Origin: Corallococcus macrosporus
Lineage (GTDB): Bacteria; Myxococcota; Myxococcia; Myxococcales; Myxococcaceae
Length of the DNA: 64,000 nt
Assembly: GCF_017302985.1 (NCBI RefSeq)
Contig: NZ_JAFIMU010000007.1
Location: 3,053,001 to 3,117,000, forward strand
Direction: 5' to 3'
Part shown: piece by piece, positions 24,327 to 33,239 of the stretch
Layout: every line of letters begins with the position of its first letter
How positions within the stretch are numbered: the stretch's first letter is position 1
Program-made: the position numbers and the translations under genes
Notes under the pieces: model-generated
Told to the model about the DNA's origin: nothing
What the model saw: the letters and a program-made list of their open reading frames with translations, nothing else
Database searches by the model: none

Positions 24327-25676
24327 CGCGGCCGCGCGGCCCTGGACGATGCCTCGGAAGGAGCGGCTTCGCAGTTCCTCCAGCGTGAGGCCGGTGGCGC
24401 GGGTCTCCTCTTCGGTGAGGGCGCCGCAGGCGAGCCCGCGCAGGAAGAAGTTGAGCAGCCCCTGGCCGGTGGCGGCGTCGTCGAACACGTCGCCCAGCAG
24501 GGTGGCCTGGGCGGCCTTGTCCACGAAGGCCTTGAGGCGCTGGGACGCCGGCTCCAGGCCCTCCAGGAAGAAGGCGTAGACGGCGGCGTAGCGCACGGGG
24601 AGCTGGGCGGGGTGCAGGTCCCAGCCCTGGTAGTAGCCGCGCTCCAGCGAGTGGCGCGTGTGCCGGTACGCCACCTGCCACGCGCGGTGCACGGCGTCGG
24701 TGTTCTCGCGCAGTTGCGTGGGGAGCAGCGCGGTGTCGCCCTGCTTGCGGTGGGGGCCCACGGGCATGACGTTGGTGGCGCCGTCGGACAGGCGCACGCC
24801 GCTGCCCGCGAGGAGCACCTGCACGGTGTCGCGCAGGTAATCGCAGGCGGGATGGAGCATGTGCTGCATGTGCGCACTGACGTCCAGGGCGGCGGTGTAG
24901 TCGTAGACGCCCAGGTGCACGTGGGAGCAGCGGCCCTCGCCGGCCTCCACGAGCGAGCGCAGGTGCGGCCGGCCGCGCGCGTCGAAGAGGGCCTGGGGCG
25001 TCTCCACCATCAGCTCCAGCGAGAGCGCGCCGGGGGGCAGGTGGTGGGCGGACTCCAGCTCCGACAGGAGCTTGGCCAGGGCGGTCACCTGTTCAGGCAC
25101 GGTGACCTTGGGCAGGGTGACGACGAAGGATGGGGGCAACCTGCCACCGGATTGCTCCAGCAGCGTGGTGACGAAGAGGTCCAGGGTGCGCGAGGCGCGG
25201 GCGTAGAGTTCTTCCGTGAAGGACTTCACGCGGATGCCGATGAACGGCGGCAGCGAGCCCTGCTCCAGGCCCCTGGCCACTTCCGTGGCGGCGGCGACGG
25301 CGTGGGCGTCCTCTTCCGGGTCGGGGCGGTGGCCGTAGCCGTCCTCGAAGTCGATGCGGAAGTCCTCGACGGGCTCGCGCTGGAGCTTGTCGACGACGCG
25401 GTCATGGACGCGCTGGGCGAAGCCGCCGCGCTGGGGCAGCCCCAGCCCGTGGGCGAGCTGGGAGCCGTCCGTGGCGTGGTCGCGCAGCGCCGCGAGCGCC
25501 AGGTCCCCCATCTTCCGCGCGGTGCCCGCGCGGAAGAGGTGGGCGCCGCCGTACACGGTGTGCACGGGCTGGCGCCGGCCGGAGTCGCCCGGATACGCAT
25601 GGGCGAACGCCACGTTGGCGCGGCGCAGGGCCTCACGAGAGGCGGCGGAGGCTTCAGGCGTGAGCGTGGTCTTCAT
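24318..25676 (-). CDS. HpcH/HpaI/CitE-like aldolase family protein (DUF6986)
   Basis: The product is 452 aa. Residues D-F-R-I-D-F-E-D-G-Y-G form the acidic metal-binding motif, and V-V-T-L-P-K-V, L-E-L-M-V-E-T-P-Q-A-L and H-V-H-L-G-V-Y-D-Y lie on successive strands of a TIM barrel, as in the citrate lyase beta/HpcH group. Myxobacterial relatives are often labelled phosphoenolpyruvate kinase or DUF6986; neither label has been proven as far as I know. It likely acts on a keto-acid or CoA-thioester substrate with Mg2+. The start ATG overlaps the stop of the TOPRIM gene upstream (ATGA, 25673-25676), so a lower-GC module now sits directly in front of it. Confidence 0.75.
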   Translation of the reverse strand: MKTTLTPEASAASREALRRANVAFAHAYPGDSGRRQPVHTVYGGAHLFRAGTARKMGDLALAALRDHATDGSQLAHGLGLPQRGGFAQRVHDRVVDKLQREPVEDFRIDFEDGYGHRPDPEEDAHAVAAATEVARGLEQGSLPPFIGIRVKSFTEELYARASRTLDLFVTTLLEQSGGRLPPSFVVTLPKVTVPEQVTALAKLLSELESAHHLPPGALSLELMVETPQALFDARGRPHLRSLVEAGEGRCSHVHLGVYDYTAALDVSAHMQHMLHPACDYLRDTVQVLLAGSGVRLSDGATNVMPVGPHRKQGDTALLPTQLRENTDAVHRAWQVAYRHTRHSLERGYYQGWDLHPAQLPVRYAAVYAFFLEGLEPASQRLKAFVDKAAQATLLGDVFDDAATGQGLLNFFLRGLACGALTEEETRATGLTLEELRSRSFRGIVQGRAAASR

Positions 25677-26320
25677 GGGGTGGGGGCTTCAGGGGCAGGG
25701 ATGAACAGGCGCCGCATCCAGGCCACGAAGCGTTGGGCGAGCTCATGGTCCGCCTGGAGGTAGTGTTTGGACACGGCTATTCCCAGTGGTGTTCCAGGCT
25801 CCTTCTGCCATGCGAGCCAGGTGTGTATGGTCGCTTTGGTTTGATAGGTGGGTTTGAAGCGCCGAATCGGTAGACCATTCACCGCGTCGATGGCTGCTGG
25901 GAGGAGGACGTCGCCTTGCTGGATGATTCGTTGGAGGAAATCTTCAAGAACTCCCCCAATCTGGTTGTCAGGCATTAGCCAAATGCCGATTCGAGGCAGA
26001 TCATTTTGTGCAGGGATGATGGTGCCATCGGCGTCTGGGAGTTCAGGCAAACGGGTGTAGCCGGAGTACGCTAGGGCATCTCGGAGCGACTGCCACCGAG
26101 GACCCAGATCCTCGTCGGCATCGACAACTGCTCCTATGGCCTTCATGCCGAGAACACGAGGCTTGACCTGCAAGGCTTCTCGTACGTTCTCGTACCCGTC
26201 TTTGTCCTCAACGGCAAAAAGCCTCTTGTTGTCGAGGCTGTGGTGGTTGCAGATGCGATAAATGACTTCGCGATCGTCCGCGCCTTCAACAAAAAGGACT
26301 TGCTCCCGGGCGGAAGTCAT
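25673..26320 (-). CDS. TOPRIM-type putative nuclease (DUF3226/DUF4435-like)
   Basis: The product is 215 aa. It starts with V-L-F-V-E-G-A-D-D, the TOPRIM acidic loop, and has a second metal site in V-V-D-A-D-E-D at about residue 65. These are the Mg2+-binding residues of OLD-type nucleases and related TOPRIM proteins. Its start is fused by 1 base to the stop of the AAA ATPase (TAATG), so the two are translated together, and its stop overlaps the aldolase start (ATGA). GC content is clearly lower here (about 52 and 58 per cent in the two 60-base rows I counted, 26101-26220). Context and composition suggest a phage-defence effector, similar in organisation to PARIS or OLD-like pairs. Confidence 0.72.
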   Translation of the reverse strand: MTSAREQVLFVEGADDREVIYRICNHHSLDNKRLFAVEDKDGYENVREALQVKPRVLGMKAIGAVVDADEDLGPRWQSLRDALAYSGYTRLPELPDADGTIIPAQNDLPRIGIWLMPDNQIGGVLEDFLQRIIQQGDVLLPAAIDAVNGLPIRRFKPTYQTKATIHTWLAWQKEPGTPLGIAVSKHYLQADHELAQRFVAWMRRLFIPAPEAPTP

Positions 26321-27462
26321 TAGCGAACCTCAATTGATTGCCGAGTGATGATCTCCAGGTCTTTCTCATCGAAGATGGCGGTTTTGATGTCGCCATTTAC
26401 TTGAGCGAGACTGATGAGCATGCCGTTCTCGGCATGGGATGACGCTGCCTTCTGAAAAGCAGAGATGCAGTCCCAGCTATGCGTGGTGGCGAAGACCTGT
26501 ACGTTGAGTTGACTGGCGGCTTCGAAGATGAACCGCCAGAGTTGTTCTCGAATGGAGTAGTGAATCCCGTTTTCGATTTCGTCGACCAGGAATAGCCCAT
26601 TCCCAGAGCTCACGAGCCCCAAGGCAAGCTCGAAGATGCGAGTCATTCCATCTCCCATGCTCAGAAGAGGCTCTGGGCTGGACTGCCCCGTCCTGGCGAC
26701 AAGCGCATAGCGCATGCCGGGCTGCCTGGGGTCTTCAATAAGCGAGACGCGTTCGATGTCCGGGAGGATAAGCCTCAAGGCTTCGACAGTGGACTGCTCG
26801 TTGGCTGTCAGAACGATGTTGTCCCAGAGCGTTCCGATGCTTGAGCTGTTGAGGCCACGGACTGGGACGTAGTTACAGACCAGGGAATCCCTAAGCTCAG
26901 GATGGGACTTGCGGCGCGCTTCCACGGTCGATGCAGCGATGGCGTCATTTAGCGCGCGAAGTCGGGATCGTCTGGGGGGAGACGAGCCATACCGAATCTC
27001 CAAAGCCTCTTCGCTCTGAAGCTCCTCGTAAAATCGCGCATCACCTTCCATGACGAAATGCGAACGGACGTCAGGGTCCTGGGATTGGACTGGGATGACA
27101 AGCCGGCCTGATTGGATCCGAAGTTCTTTGTCGCCCTGGAGTGGACCAAGCCTGATCGATTTCGGGCGGTCTTTGGGGGGGCCGCGGAAGAACAACCGGT
27201 CGATATCAATCGAAAGGTAAATTTTGTCGCGAAGGGTGCTTCGCTGAATCTCCTGCCTGCGCTCGAGAACTTCCCGAAGTTCCCATGCGGCCTCCAGCCC
27301 TGCCGCATAAACCTTGATCGCCTCCAACAGCGTGGTCTTCCCCACGTTGTTCTTGCCGACGATGAGGTTCACGCGGCCCAGGCGCGGAATCTCCAGGTCC
27401 CTGAACGCTCGGAACCCCTGGATGCGGAAGGAGGGGAGGATGGGCGCGGAAGGGGGCGGCAT
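26320..27462 (-). CDS. AAA ATPase of OLD/AAA_15 type
   Basis: The product is 380 aa from ATG 27462 (a GTG at 27483 is an alternative). Walker A reads I-V-G-K-N-N-V-G-K-T-T, Walker B L-F-L-V-D-E-I-E-N-G-I-H, and the sensor region F-A-T-T-H-S-W-D. This is the SMC-like ATPase of OLD nucleases, but with the TOPRIM domain on a separate downstream gene. Ring or head-to-head dimers of such ATPases sense invading DNA or phage proteins and activate the partner. The gene starts after the stop of aminopeptidase N and the whole pair has lower GC than its surroundings, which indicates acquisition by transfer. Confidence 0.78.
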   Translation of the reverse strand: MPPPSAPILPSFRIQGFRAFRDLEIPRLGRVNLIVGKNNVGKTTLLEAIKVYAAGLEAAWELREVLERRQEIQRSTLRDKIYLSIDIDRLFFRGPPKDRPKSIRLGPLQGDKELRIQSGRLVIPVQSQDPDVRSHFVMEGDARFYEELQSEEALEIRYGSSPPRRSRLRALNDAIAASTVEARRKSHPELRDSLVCNYVPVRGLNSSSIGTLWDNIVLTANEQSTVEALRLILPDIERVSLIEDPRQPGMRYALVARTGQSSPEPLLSMGDGMTRIFELALGLVSSGNGLFLVDEIENGIHYSIREQLWRFIFEAASQLNVQVFATTHSWDCISAFQKAASSHAENGMLISLAQVNGDIKTAIFDEKDLEIITRQSIEVR

Positions 27463-27596
27463 GGCGGCGGTGTCCTGGCGCACGCATCGGCGCCGTGCAG
27501 TGAACCTCGGGCGCGTCCCGAGGCATCTCGAACCATCCCCAGAACCCCCCGGCCGCGCAACTTCCAGGTGCGCGGCCGGAGGCGTCCTTCAGGGCC

Positions 27597-30149
27597 TCAC
27601 GGCCGGCGCTTGATCCACGCGGACACCTCCGGGGCCACGCGCTCGCGCAGGGCCACGTCCTGGGTCAGCCGCTCCAGGGTCTGTGCCGTGGCCTGCTGCG
27701 CCTCCGGGATGGGGTTCGCCTGGAGCAGCGCCTTCACCTGCTCCAGGTGCTCGCGCGTGCGCAGGAGGCCCAGGCCTTCCACCACCCGGCGCAGCAGCAT
27801 GGGCGCCGCTCCCGTGCGCGCCACCAGCTCCTTCCAGCGCTTGCGCAGTTGCTCCCACCAGGCGTCGCGCCCGGCGCGGTTGCCCAGCAGGCCCGTCGCG
27901 AAGCTCGCCACGTCCTGCGTCTTCACCGTCTCCGAGAAGAGCAGCGCCTGCGCCCGCTCCGTCAGCTTCGCGTCCTCGAAGGACGTGAGCGCCATCAGGT
28001 AGCGCCGCTGCGTCGCCGGATCCGGCTCCTTCGGCATCCGCTGCAACAGGTCCTCGAAGAGCGCCGTGTCGCCCGCGCGCGCCACCATGCCCACCGCCGT
28101 GTCCAAGAGGTTCGCGTCCAGCGCCGTCTTGTCCCCCTGGAGCATCCGCTGCACCAGCGGCCGCGCCTGCGCCAGCACCTCCGGACTGCGCGCCAGGCCT
28201 CCCACCGCGCGCACCAGCGCCGCGCGGCGCAGCTTCACGCGGTCCGGCTCGCCCGGCGCCGCCTGCCAGCCCAGCTTCTTCAGGCCGCCGCCCAGCAGCC
28301 CCTCCACCCACCGGCGGAAGCGCTCCTGGTCCTCGCCGTCCGTCAGCCGGTTCTCGATGTAGCCCAGCCGCCCGACGAGCTCGTCCAGCACCGCCTCGTC
28401 CTCCTCGTCCCCGAAGCGCGCCGCCAGGTCCAGGAGGTCCGCCACCGGCGCCTGCCCCGCGCGCACCAGCGCCCACGTGTCCGCCAGCAGCGAGATGCGC
28501 TCCGACGGCGCCAGCGTCCCCAGGTTCGCCGCCAGCGCGTCCAGCGCCGGCTTCTCGTACGCCACCCGGTAGAAGCCCGTGGAGCCGCCGTTGGCGCACA
28601 GCCACTTCACGTCCCCCGCGCCCTCCAGCGTCACCGTCGCCTCCGCGTCGCGGAAGAGCACGCGCTGCTCCTTCACGCCGCTCGCATCCTCGAAGCGCAG
28701 CACCATGGGCACCGGCCACGTCTCCGGGCTCTTCACCCCCGGCTCCGAGTAGAAGCGCCGCTGCGACAGCGTCACCTTGCGCCCCTCCCGCTTCACCGAC
28801 ACCAGCGGGAAGCCGCTCTGGCCAATCCACTTCGTGGCCAGCTCGTTCACCGGCTGCTTCGCCGCCTCACCCAGCGCGTTCCACAGGTCTTCCTTCACCG
28901 CGTTCGCGCGCGCGTGCTTGCGCATGTACAGACGGATGCCCTCGCGGAAGGGGCCCTCGCCGAGGAACCCCTCAATCATCCGCAGCACCGCGCCGCCCTT
29001 CTCGTACGTAATCGCGTCGAAGCTCTCACCGGCCTCGCCCGCGTTGCGCACCTCCCCGTGGATGGGGTGCGTGGACTTGAGCGCGTCCAGCGCCAGCGCG
29101 CTCGCGCGGTGCGCGTCGAAGTCCAGCCACATGCGCCAGTCCGGCCGCCACTGGTCGACAATCTTGAAGGCCATCCACGTGGCGAACGCCTCGTTGAGCC
29201 AGAGGTCGTCCCACCACACCATCGTCACCCAGTTGCCGAACCACTGGTGCGCCAGCTCGTGCGTCACCACCTCCGCCACGCGCTTCTGCACGGACAGGGG
29301 CGCGGTGGCCGGGTCCAGCAGCAGCGCCACCTCCCGGTAGGTGATGAGGCCGGCGTTCTCCATGGCGCCCGCCTCGAAGTCCGGGATGCCCACCTGGTCC
29401 ACCTTGCCAAAGGCATACGGCAGCCCGAAGTAGTCCCGCAGCCGGGGCAGCACTTGCAGCGCCGCGTCCTGCCCGAACTTCGCCAGGTGCGCCTTCTCCG
29501 GCAGCGCCCACGTGCGCACCGGGACGCCCTCCACCTGCTCCTCGGGCGTGCCCACCAGCGGCCCCACCACCAGCGCGATGAGGTACGAGCTGAGCAGCTC
29601 CGTCTCCTCGAACGTCACCTTGCGCAGCGCCCCGTCCTTCTCGTCCTTCACCACGCGGCCGTTGCCCAGCACCGTGTGCCCTTCGGGCACGCGCACCGAG
29701 AGCGCCCAGCGGGCCTTGAAGGCCGGCTCGTCGAAGCAGGGGAACAGCCGCCGCGCGTCCGCGGCCTCGAACTGCGTGGCGGCCACCTTGCCCGCCGCGT
29801 ACAGGCCGCGCAGGCCGTCGCTGAAGTGCCCCGTCCACTGCACGTCCAGCGTGCCGCTGCCCGCGGGCAGGGGCGCATCGAACGTGAGCACCACCGTCTC
29901 GCTCACCGGAGAGACGCGCTTGGACGTGGGCTTGCGCACGTCGTTGCCGGCGCGGAAGGTGACGTCGCCCAGCTCCAGCGCGTTGGCGTGGAGGATGATC
30001 TCCGTCGTGGGCTGGGACAGCTCCAGCTCCACGCGCTGTTCGCCCGTGAAGGTGTGCCCGTCCAGGTCCAGCGTCACCGTCGCCTGGTAGCGGCGCGGCC
30101 GGAGGGTGGTGGGCAGGCGGAAGTTCTTGTCGTCGGTGGGATGCGCCAT
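27597..30149 (-). CDS. pepN: M1 family aminopeptidase N
   Basis: The product is 850 aa, similar in size to puromycin-sensitive-type aminopeptidases. Residues G-A-M-E-N bind the substrate N-terminus; the zinc site is H-E-L-A-H-Q-W with the distal glutamate in L-N-E-A-F-A-T-W 18 residues later. The C-terminal half is the helical ERAP1-like domain. It removes N-terminal amino acids from peptides in the cytoplasm; no signal peptide is present. It is a single-gene unit, with the defence-like module directly downstream. Confidence 0.95.
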   Translation of the reverse strand: MAHPTDDKNFRLPTTLRPRRYQATVTLDLDGHTFTGEQRVELELSQPTTEIILHANALELGDVTFRAGNDVRKPTSKRVSPVSETVVLTFDAPLPAGSGTLDVQWTGHFSDGLRGLYAAGKVAATQFEAADARRLFPCFDEPAFKARWALSVRVPEGHTVLGNGRVVKDEKDGALRKVTFEETELLSSYLIALVVGPLVGTPEEQVEGVPVRTWALPEKAHLAKFGQDAALQVLPRLRDYFGLPYAFGKVDQVGIPDFEAGAMENAGLITYREVALLLDPATAPLSVQKRVAEVVTHELAHQWFGNWVTMVWWDDLWLNEAFATWMAFKIVDQWRPDWRMWLDFDAHRASALALDALKSTHPIHGEVRNAGEAGESFDAITYEKGGAVLRMIEGFLGEGPFREGIRLYMRKHARANAVKEDLWNALGEAAKQPVNELATKWIGQSGFPLVSVKREGRKVTLSQRRFYSEPGVKSPETWPVPMVLRFEDASGVKEQRVLFRDAEATVTLEGAGDVKWLCANGGSTGFYRVAYEKPALDALAANLGTLAPSERISLLADTWALVRAGQAPVADLLDLAARFGDEEDEAVLDELVGRLGYIENRLTDGEDQERFRRWVEGLLGGGLKKLGWQAAPGEPDRVKLRRAALVRAVGGLARSPEVLAQARPLVQRMLQGDKTALDANLLDTAVGMVARAGDTALFEDLLQRMPKEPDPATQRRYLMALTSFEDAKLTERAQALLFSETVKTQDVASFATGLLGNRAGRDAWWEQLRKRWKELVARTGAAPMLLRRVVEGLGLLRTREHLEQVKALLQANPIPEAQQATAQTLERLTQDVALRERVAPEVSAWIKRRP

Positions 30150-30367
30150 AGGGGCGGCAATCTAGCGCTGGCCACGCCTTGTGCTCGTGCTCCATTTCCC
30201 AGTGTCCGCCGCTTCACGGCGCTCCATGTGGAGGCGGGCGGACGGCTCCGGGAGGTCCAATCGCGCCGTACATCCACCTCCACCGGGCGACACCTCCGTT
30301 GGCCACGGAGCAGGGATGTGCCCGCGTGGATGGCATTGGACCGTGGGACTCGCGCAGACTGCCGGGC

Positions 30368-31471
30368 ATGTTCTCGCGTCCCTTCCGAGTGCTTCTGTTG
30401 GCGGTGGTCACCGTGCTGGGGCTGTCCGCCGCGCAGGAGGTGGCCGAGCACTGCGTCCAGGGCCTGGAGGAGGGCCTGCGCGTGGCGGCCTTCTGGCGGC
30501 TGTCCCCGGTGGAGCAGGGCGTGGTGCACCGGCTGGCGCAGCTGGCCCTCTACACGGGCGTGGGCGCGTTCCTGGGCTTCGTGCAGTCGCGCGTGCTGCG
30601 CGGGGCGGGGTTCCAGGTGCCCGGCTGGGTGGGGATGACGGCGGTGGGCGTCGCGGTGGGCCTGGTGGGCTCGGAGGCGCTGGCCGGGGCCCTGGGCGTG
30701 TCCCCCCGGATGGCACCCGTGGGCATGGGCCTGGTGCTGGGCCTGGCGCAGGCCTGGGTCCTGCGGCGCGAGGTGTACGGCGCCGTCGTCTGGGGCGTGG
30801 CGTGCGTGGTGGGCTACGGCATGGCCGGGCCAGTGGCGGACTGGAAGCTCCAGGCCTGGAAGACGGCGATGCTCGAGAACGCCACCGGGCGCCTGTCCTC
30901 CATCGTCATCACGGCGCAGACGATGACGTGGGTGGCGCTGGCGCTGAGCATGGTGATTGGCGGCCTGTTCATCTTCACCAGCCTGCGCGCGCAGGTGCTG
31001 CCCGCGGCCGGCTCGCGGCTGCCCGGCGCCATGGGGCAGCTCACCTTCCTGGGGCTGGCGCTGCCGCTGATGGTCGCGCTGGAGGCCCGGCAGAGCGCAC
31101 TGGCGCCGAAGGCAGGCCCGGGCTGCGTCCTCAGGAGCATCCCCGTCCACGACCCCGAGCCTGCCCCGGCGCCCGTCCGGACCCGACGCGCCCCGAGCGA
31201 GGAGGGTTTCAGCCCCGGCTGCGCGGGCAGGGGCTGCGGGCCGGCGCGGACCTACGAGGCGCCTTCGCAGCCGCCGGCCGTGCTCCCGGACCACCGCCAG
31301 GCGCGGACCGTCCACGACGAACACCTGTTCGTGCTGACCGCCACGGAAAAGCTCCAGGTGCCGGCTTCGGGCCGGCGGTGGAACAACCGCGCGAGCACCG
31401 AGGCCGAGCCCATCAACGCGGCCTCCGGGGCCGGAGCCGACCAGGGCTCCCCGGCCCACGTCGAGTTCTGA
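30368..31471 (+). CDS. Multi-pass membrane protein, hypothetical
   Basis: The product is 367 aa, starting at ATG 30368. About six hydrophobic helices occur in the first 245 residues (FRVLLLAVVTVLGLSAA, ALYTGVGAFLGFVQS, GMTAVGVAVGLVGS, MGLVLGLAQAWVL, VVWGVACVVGYG, WVALALSMVIGGLFIF), followed by a long polar, Pro/Arg-rich tail of 120 residues with four cysteines. The family is not recognised. A long polar tail after a helical core could be a cytoplasmic interaction domain. The gene is divergent from pepN with 218 bases between, and stands alone. Confidence 0.5.
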   Translation: MFSRPFRVLLLAVVTVLGLSAAQEVAEHCVQGLEEGLRVAAFWRLSPVEQGVVHRLAQLALYTGVGAFLGFVQSRVLRGAGFQVPGWVGMTAVGVAVGLVGSEALAGALGVSPRMAPVGMGLVLGLAQAWVLRREVYGAVVWGVACVVGYGMAGPVADWKLQAWKTAMLENATGRLSSIVITAQTMTWVALALSMVIGGLFIFTSLRAQVLPAAGSRLPGAMGQLTFLGLALPLMVALEARQSALAPKAGPGCVLRSIPVHDPEPAPAPVRTRRAPSEEGFSPGCAGRGCGPARTYEAPSQPPAVLPDHRQARTVHDEHLFVLTATEKLQVPASGRRWNNRASTEAEPINAASGAGADQGSPAHVEF

Positions 31472-31608
31472 AGCCTTCAGGGCGCGCGGTTGCCATGGGT
31501 GGGAACTTCCTTGCCCACCTGGTGCCGAGGGGTGTGCGCCATCCGTCGTGAGGTGGACACGCGCCACGCCGCGAGGGCCGGGCACGGCGGTTGCTCTGTC
31601 GCGTCCGC

Positions 31609-32313
31609 ATGGGACGAGGCGTGTGGGTGGGCGCGTTGGTGAGCGCGCTGGTGTGGGGCGGGGCGGCCGAGGCCGCGAGCAAGGTCACGGCGACGAAGAA
31701 GGCCCGGCCGGTGGTGCAGCTGTCGGAGCGGGCGCTGTGGCGTGCGAAGTCCTGGGTGGGGATGACGACGCTGGCGAAGATGAGCTCGGCGGTGACGGAT
31801 GACTGCTCGGGCATGACGCGGCTGGCGTTCCAGCAGCGGCGGCTGGACCTGCTGCCGGATGACGTGCTGCCGGAGGAGAACGGCGTCACGGCCATCCACC
31901 GCAAGGCGCGCGCGCTGGGCATGCTGTCGGACACGCCGACGCCGGGTGCGCTGGTGTTCTTCAAGAACACGTTCGACCGCAACCGCGACGGCCTCATCAA
32001 CGACGGCCTCACGCACATCGGCATCGTGGAGCGCGTGGGCGCGGACGGCACGGTGACGTTCGTGCACAAGTCCGGCGGGCTGGTGAAGCGCTCGCGCTTC
32101 AACCTGCTGCAGCCGGAGGCGCGCAAGGACGCGAAGGGGCACGTCCTCAACGACTGGCTGCGCCGCAAGGGCAAGAAGACGCGCGGCTACCTGGCGGGAG
32201 AGCTGGTGGCGGGCTTCGCGTCGGTGGACGAGCGCTGGCGCTCGCCCGAGCCGCCGCGCGTGGCGTCCGCGAAGTTCACCGTGAAGGGTGACGCCCGGAC
32301 GGCGCGGCGCTAG
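31609..32313 (+). CDS. Secreted CHAP/NlpC-P60-like peptidase
   Basis: The product is 234 aa. ATG 31609 opens a signal peptide (GVWVGALVSALVWGGAAEA). The catalytic cysteine is likely in D-D-C-S-G-M-T-R, the usual N-P60/CHAP motif, and the histidine in T-H-I-G-I-V-E. These enzymes cut peptide cross-links in peptidoglycan. An acidic loop F-D-R-N-R-D-G-L-I-N-D-G resembles a calcium-binding loop. It is 13 bases upstream of the glycosyltransferase gene, so a joint role in wall remodelling is likely. Confidence 0.7.
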   Translation: MGRGVWVGALVSALVWGGAAEAASKVTATKKARPVVQLSERALWRAKSWVGMTTLAKMSSAVTDDCSGMTRLAFQQRRLDLLPDDVLPEENGVTAIHRKARALGMLSDTPTPGALVFFKNTFDRNRDGLINDGLTHIGIVERVGADGTVTFVHKSGGLVKRSRFNLLQPEARKDAKGHVLNDWLRRKGKKTRGYLAGELVAGFASVDERWRSPEPPRVASAKFTVKGDARTARR

Positions 32314-32326
32314 ACACGCCCGGCAG

Positions 32327-33226
32327 ATGTCCACCGTCGAAGGTCCGCCCGAGGCCCCGAGTCCCGAACCCGCCGAGCCCGTCCGGCCGACGCCGCCGAC
32401 GCCAGAGGTCCGGCCGGCGCCGAAGCCCCGGCGGCGCTGGACGCGCTGGGCGCTGGGGGGCGTCCTGCTGCTGCTGTTGGGGACAGTGGCGGCCACGTAC
32501 GCCGGGCTGCCGGACGCGGGCCCGCTGGTGAAGGAGAACCCGAAGACGACGGCGCTCATCGAGCAGCGCGCGAGCGAGGCGCGCGAGGCCGGGCGCAAGC
32601 CGCGCCGCAAGCAGCAGTGGGTGCCGCTGTCCGCGGTGTCCAAGCCCGCGGTGGACGCGGTGCTCCTCTCCGAGGACGCGAGCTTCTACCTGCACGACGG
32701 CGTGGACACGGTGGAGCTGGCGCGCGCGGTGGGGCAGGCGATGGAGGAGGGGAAGCTGGGGCGGGGGGCGTCCACGCTCACGCAGCAACTGGCGAAGAAC
32801 CTCTGGCTGTCCACGGACCGCAGCCTGCTGCGCAAGGCGAAGGAGCTGGTGCTGGCGCACCGGCTGGAGGAGGCGCTGACGAAGCAGCGCATCCTCACGC
32901 TGTACCTCAACGTGGTGGAGTGGGGGAACGGCGTGTATGGGATTGAGGCGGCGGCGCGCGAGCACTTCGGCGTGTCCGCGTCCCAGCTCTCCACGGCGCA
33001 GGGCGCGGTGCTCGCCGCGATGCTGCCGTCCCCGCGCAAGCGCTCGCCGTCCAGTGGTTCGCGCGCGCTGTGGAAGCACGCGCACCGCGTGGTGGACGCG
33101 CTCAAGACCTACAAGCGCATCAGCGCCGCGCAGGCGGAAGGCGCGCACGCGGAGGTGGACCGGCTGCTCGGCCGCGCCCCCGCGGACGACGGCGGCGCGG
33201 ACGAGGCGGAGGACGACGGCCCCTGA
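32327..33226 (+). CDS. mtgA: Monofunctional peptidoglycan transglycosylase (GT51)
   Basis: The product is 299 aa. A Pro-rich cytoplasmic tail and one membrane helix (about residues 43-61) precede a GT51 domain: E-D-A-S-F-Y-L-H-D-G-V-D with the catalytic glutamate, G-A-S-T-L-T-Q-Q-L-A-K-N-L-W, R-K-A-K-E-L-V-L-A, and N-V-V-E-W-G-N-G-V-Y-G-I-E-A-A-A. The enzyme polymerises lipid II into glycan strands at the outer face of the inner membrane. There is no transpeptidase domain, so it is monofunctional. Spaced 13 bases from the CHAP-like gene, probably co-transcribed. Confidence 0.9.
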   Translation: MSTVEGPPEAPSPEPAEPVRPTPPTPEVRPAPKPRRRWTRWALGGVLLLLLGTVAATYAGLPDAGPLVKENPKTTALIEQRASEAREAGRKPRRKQQWVPLSAVSKPAVDAVLLSEDASFYLHDGVDTVELARAVGQAMEEGKLGRGASTLTQQLAKNLWLSTDRSLLRKAKELVLAHRLEEALTKQRILTLYLNVVEWGNGVYGIEAAAREHFGVSASQLSTAQGAVLAAMLPSPRKRSPSSGSRALWKHAHRVVDALKTYKRISAAQAEGAHAEVDRLLGRAPADDGGADEAEDDGP

Positions 33227-33239
33227 ACGGCCGCGGGCC

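Noticed and set aside
27747-30638. 963-codon plus-strand frame opposite aminopeptidase N
   Set aside because: Shadow of pepN, whose zinc site and GAMEN motif are complete on the other strand.
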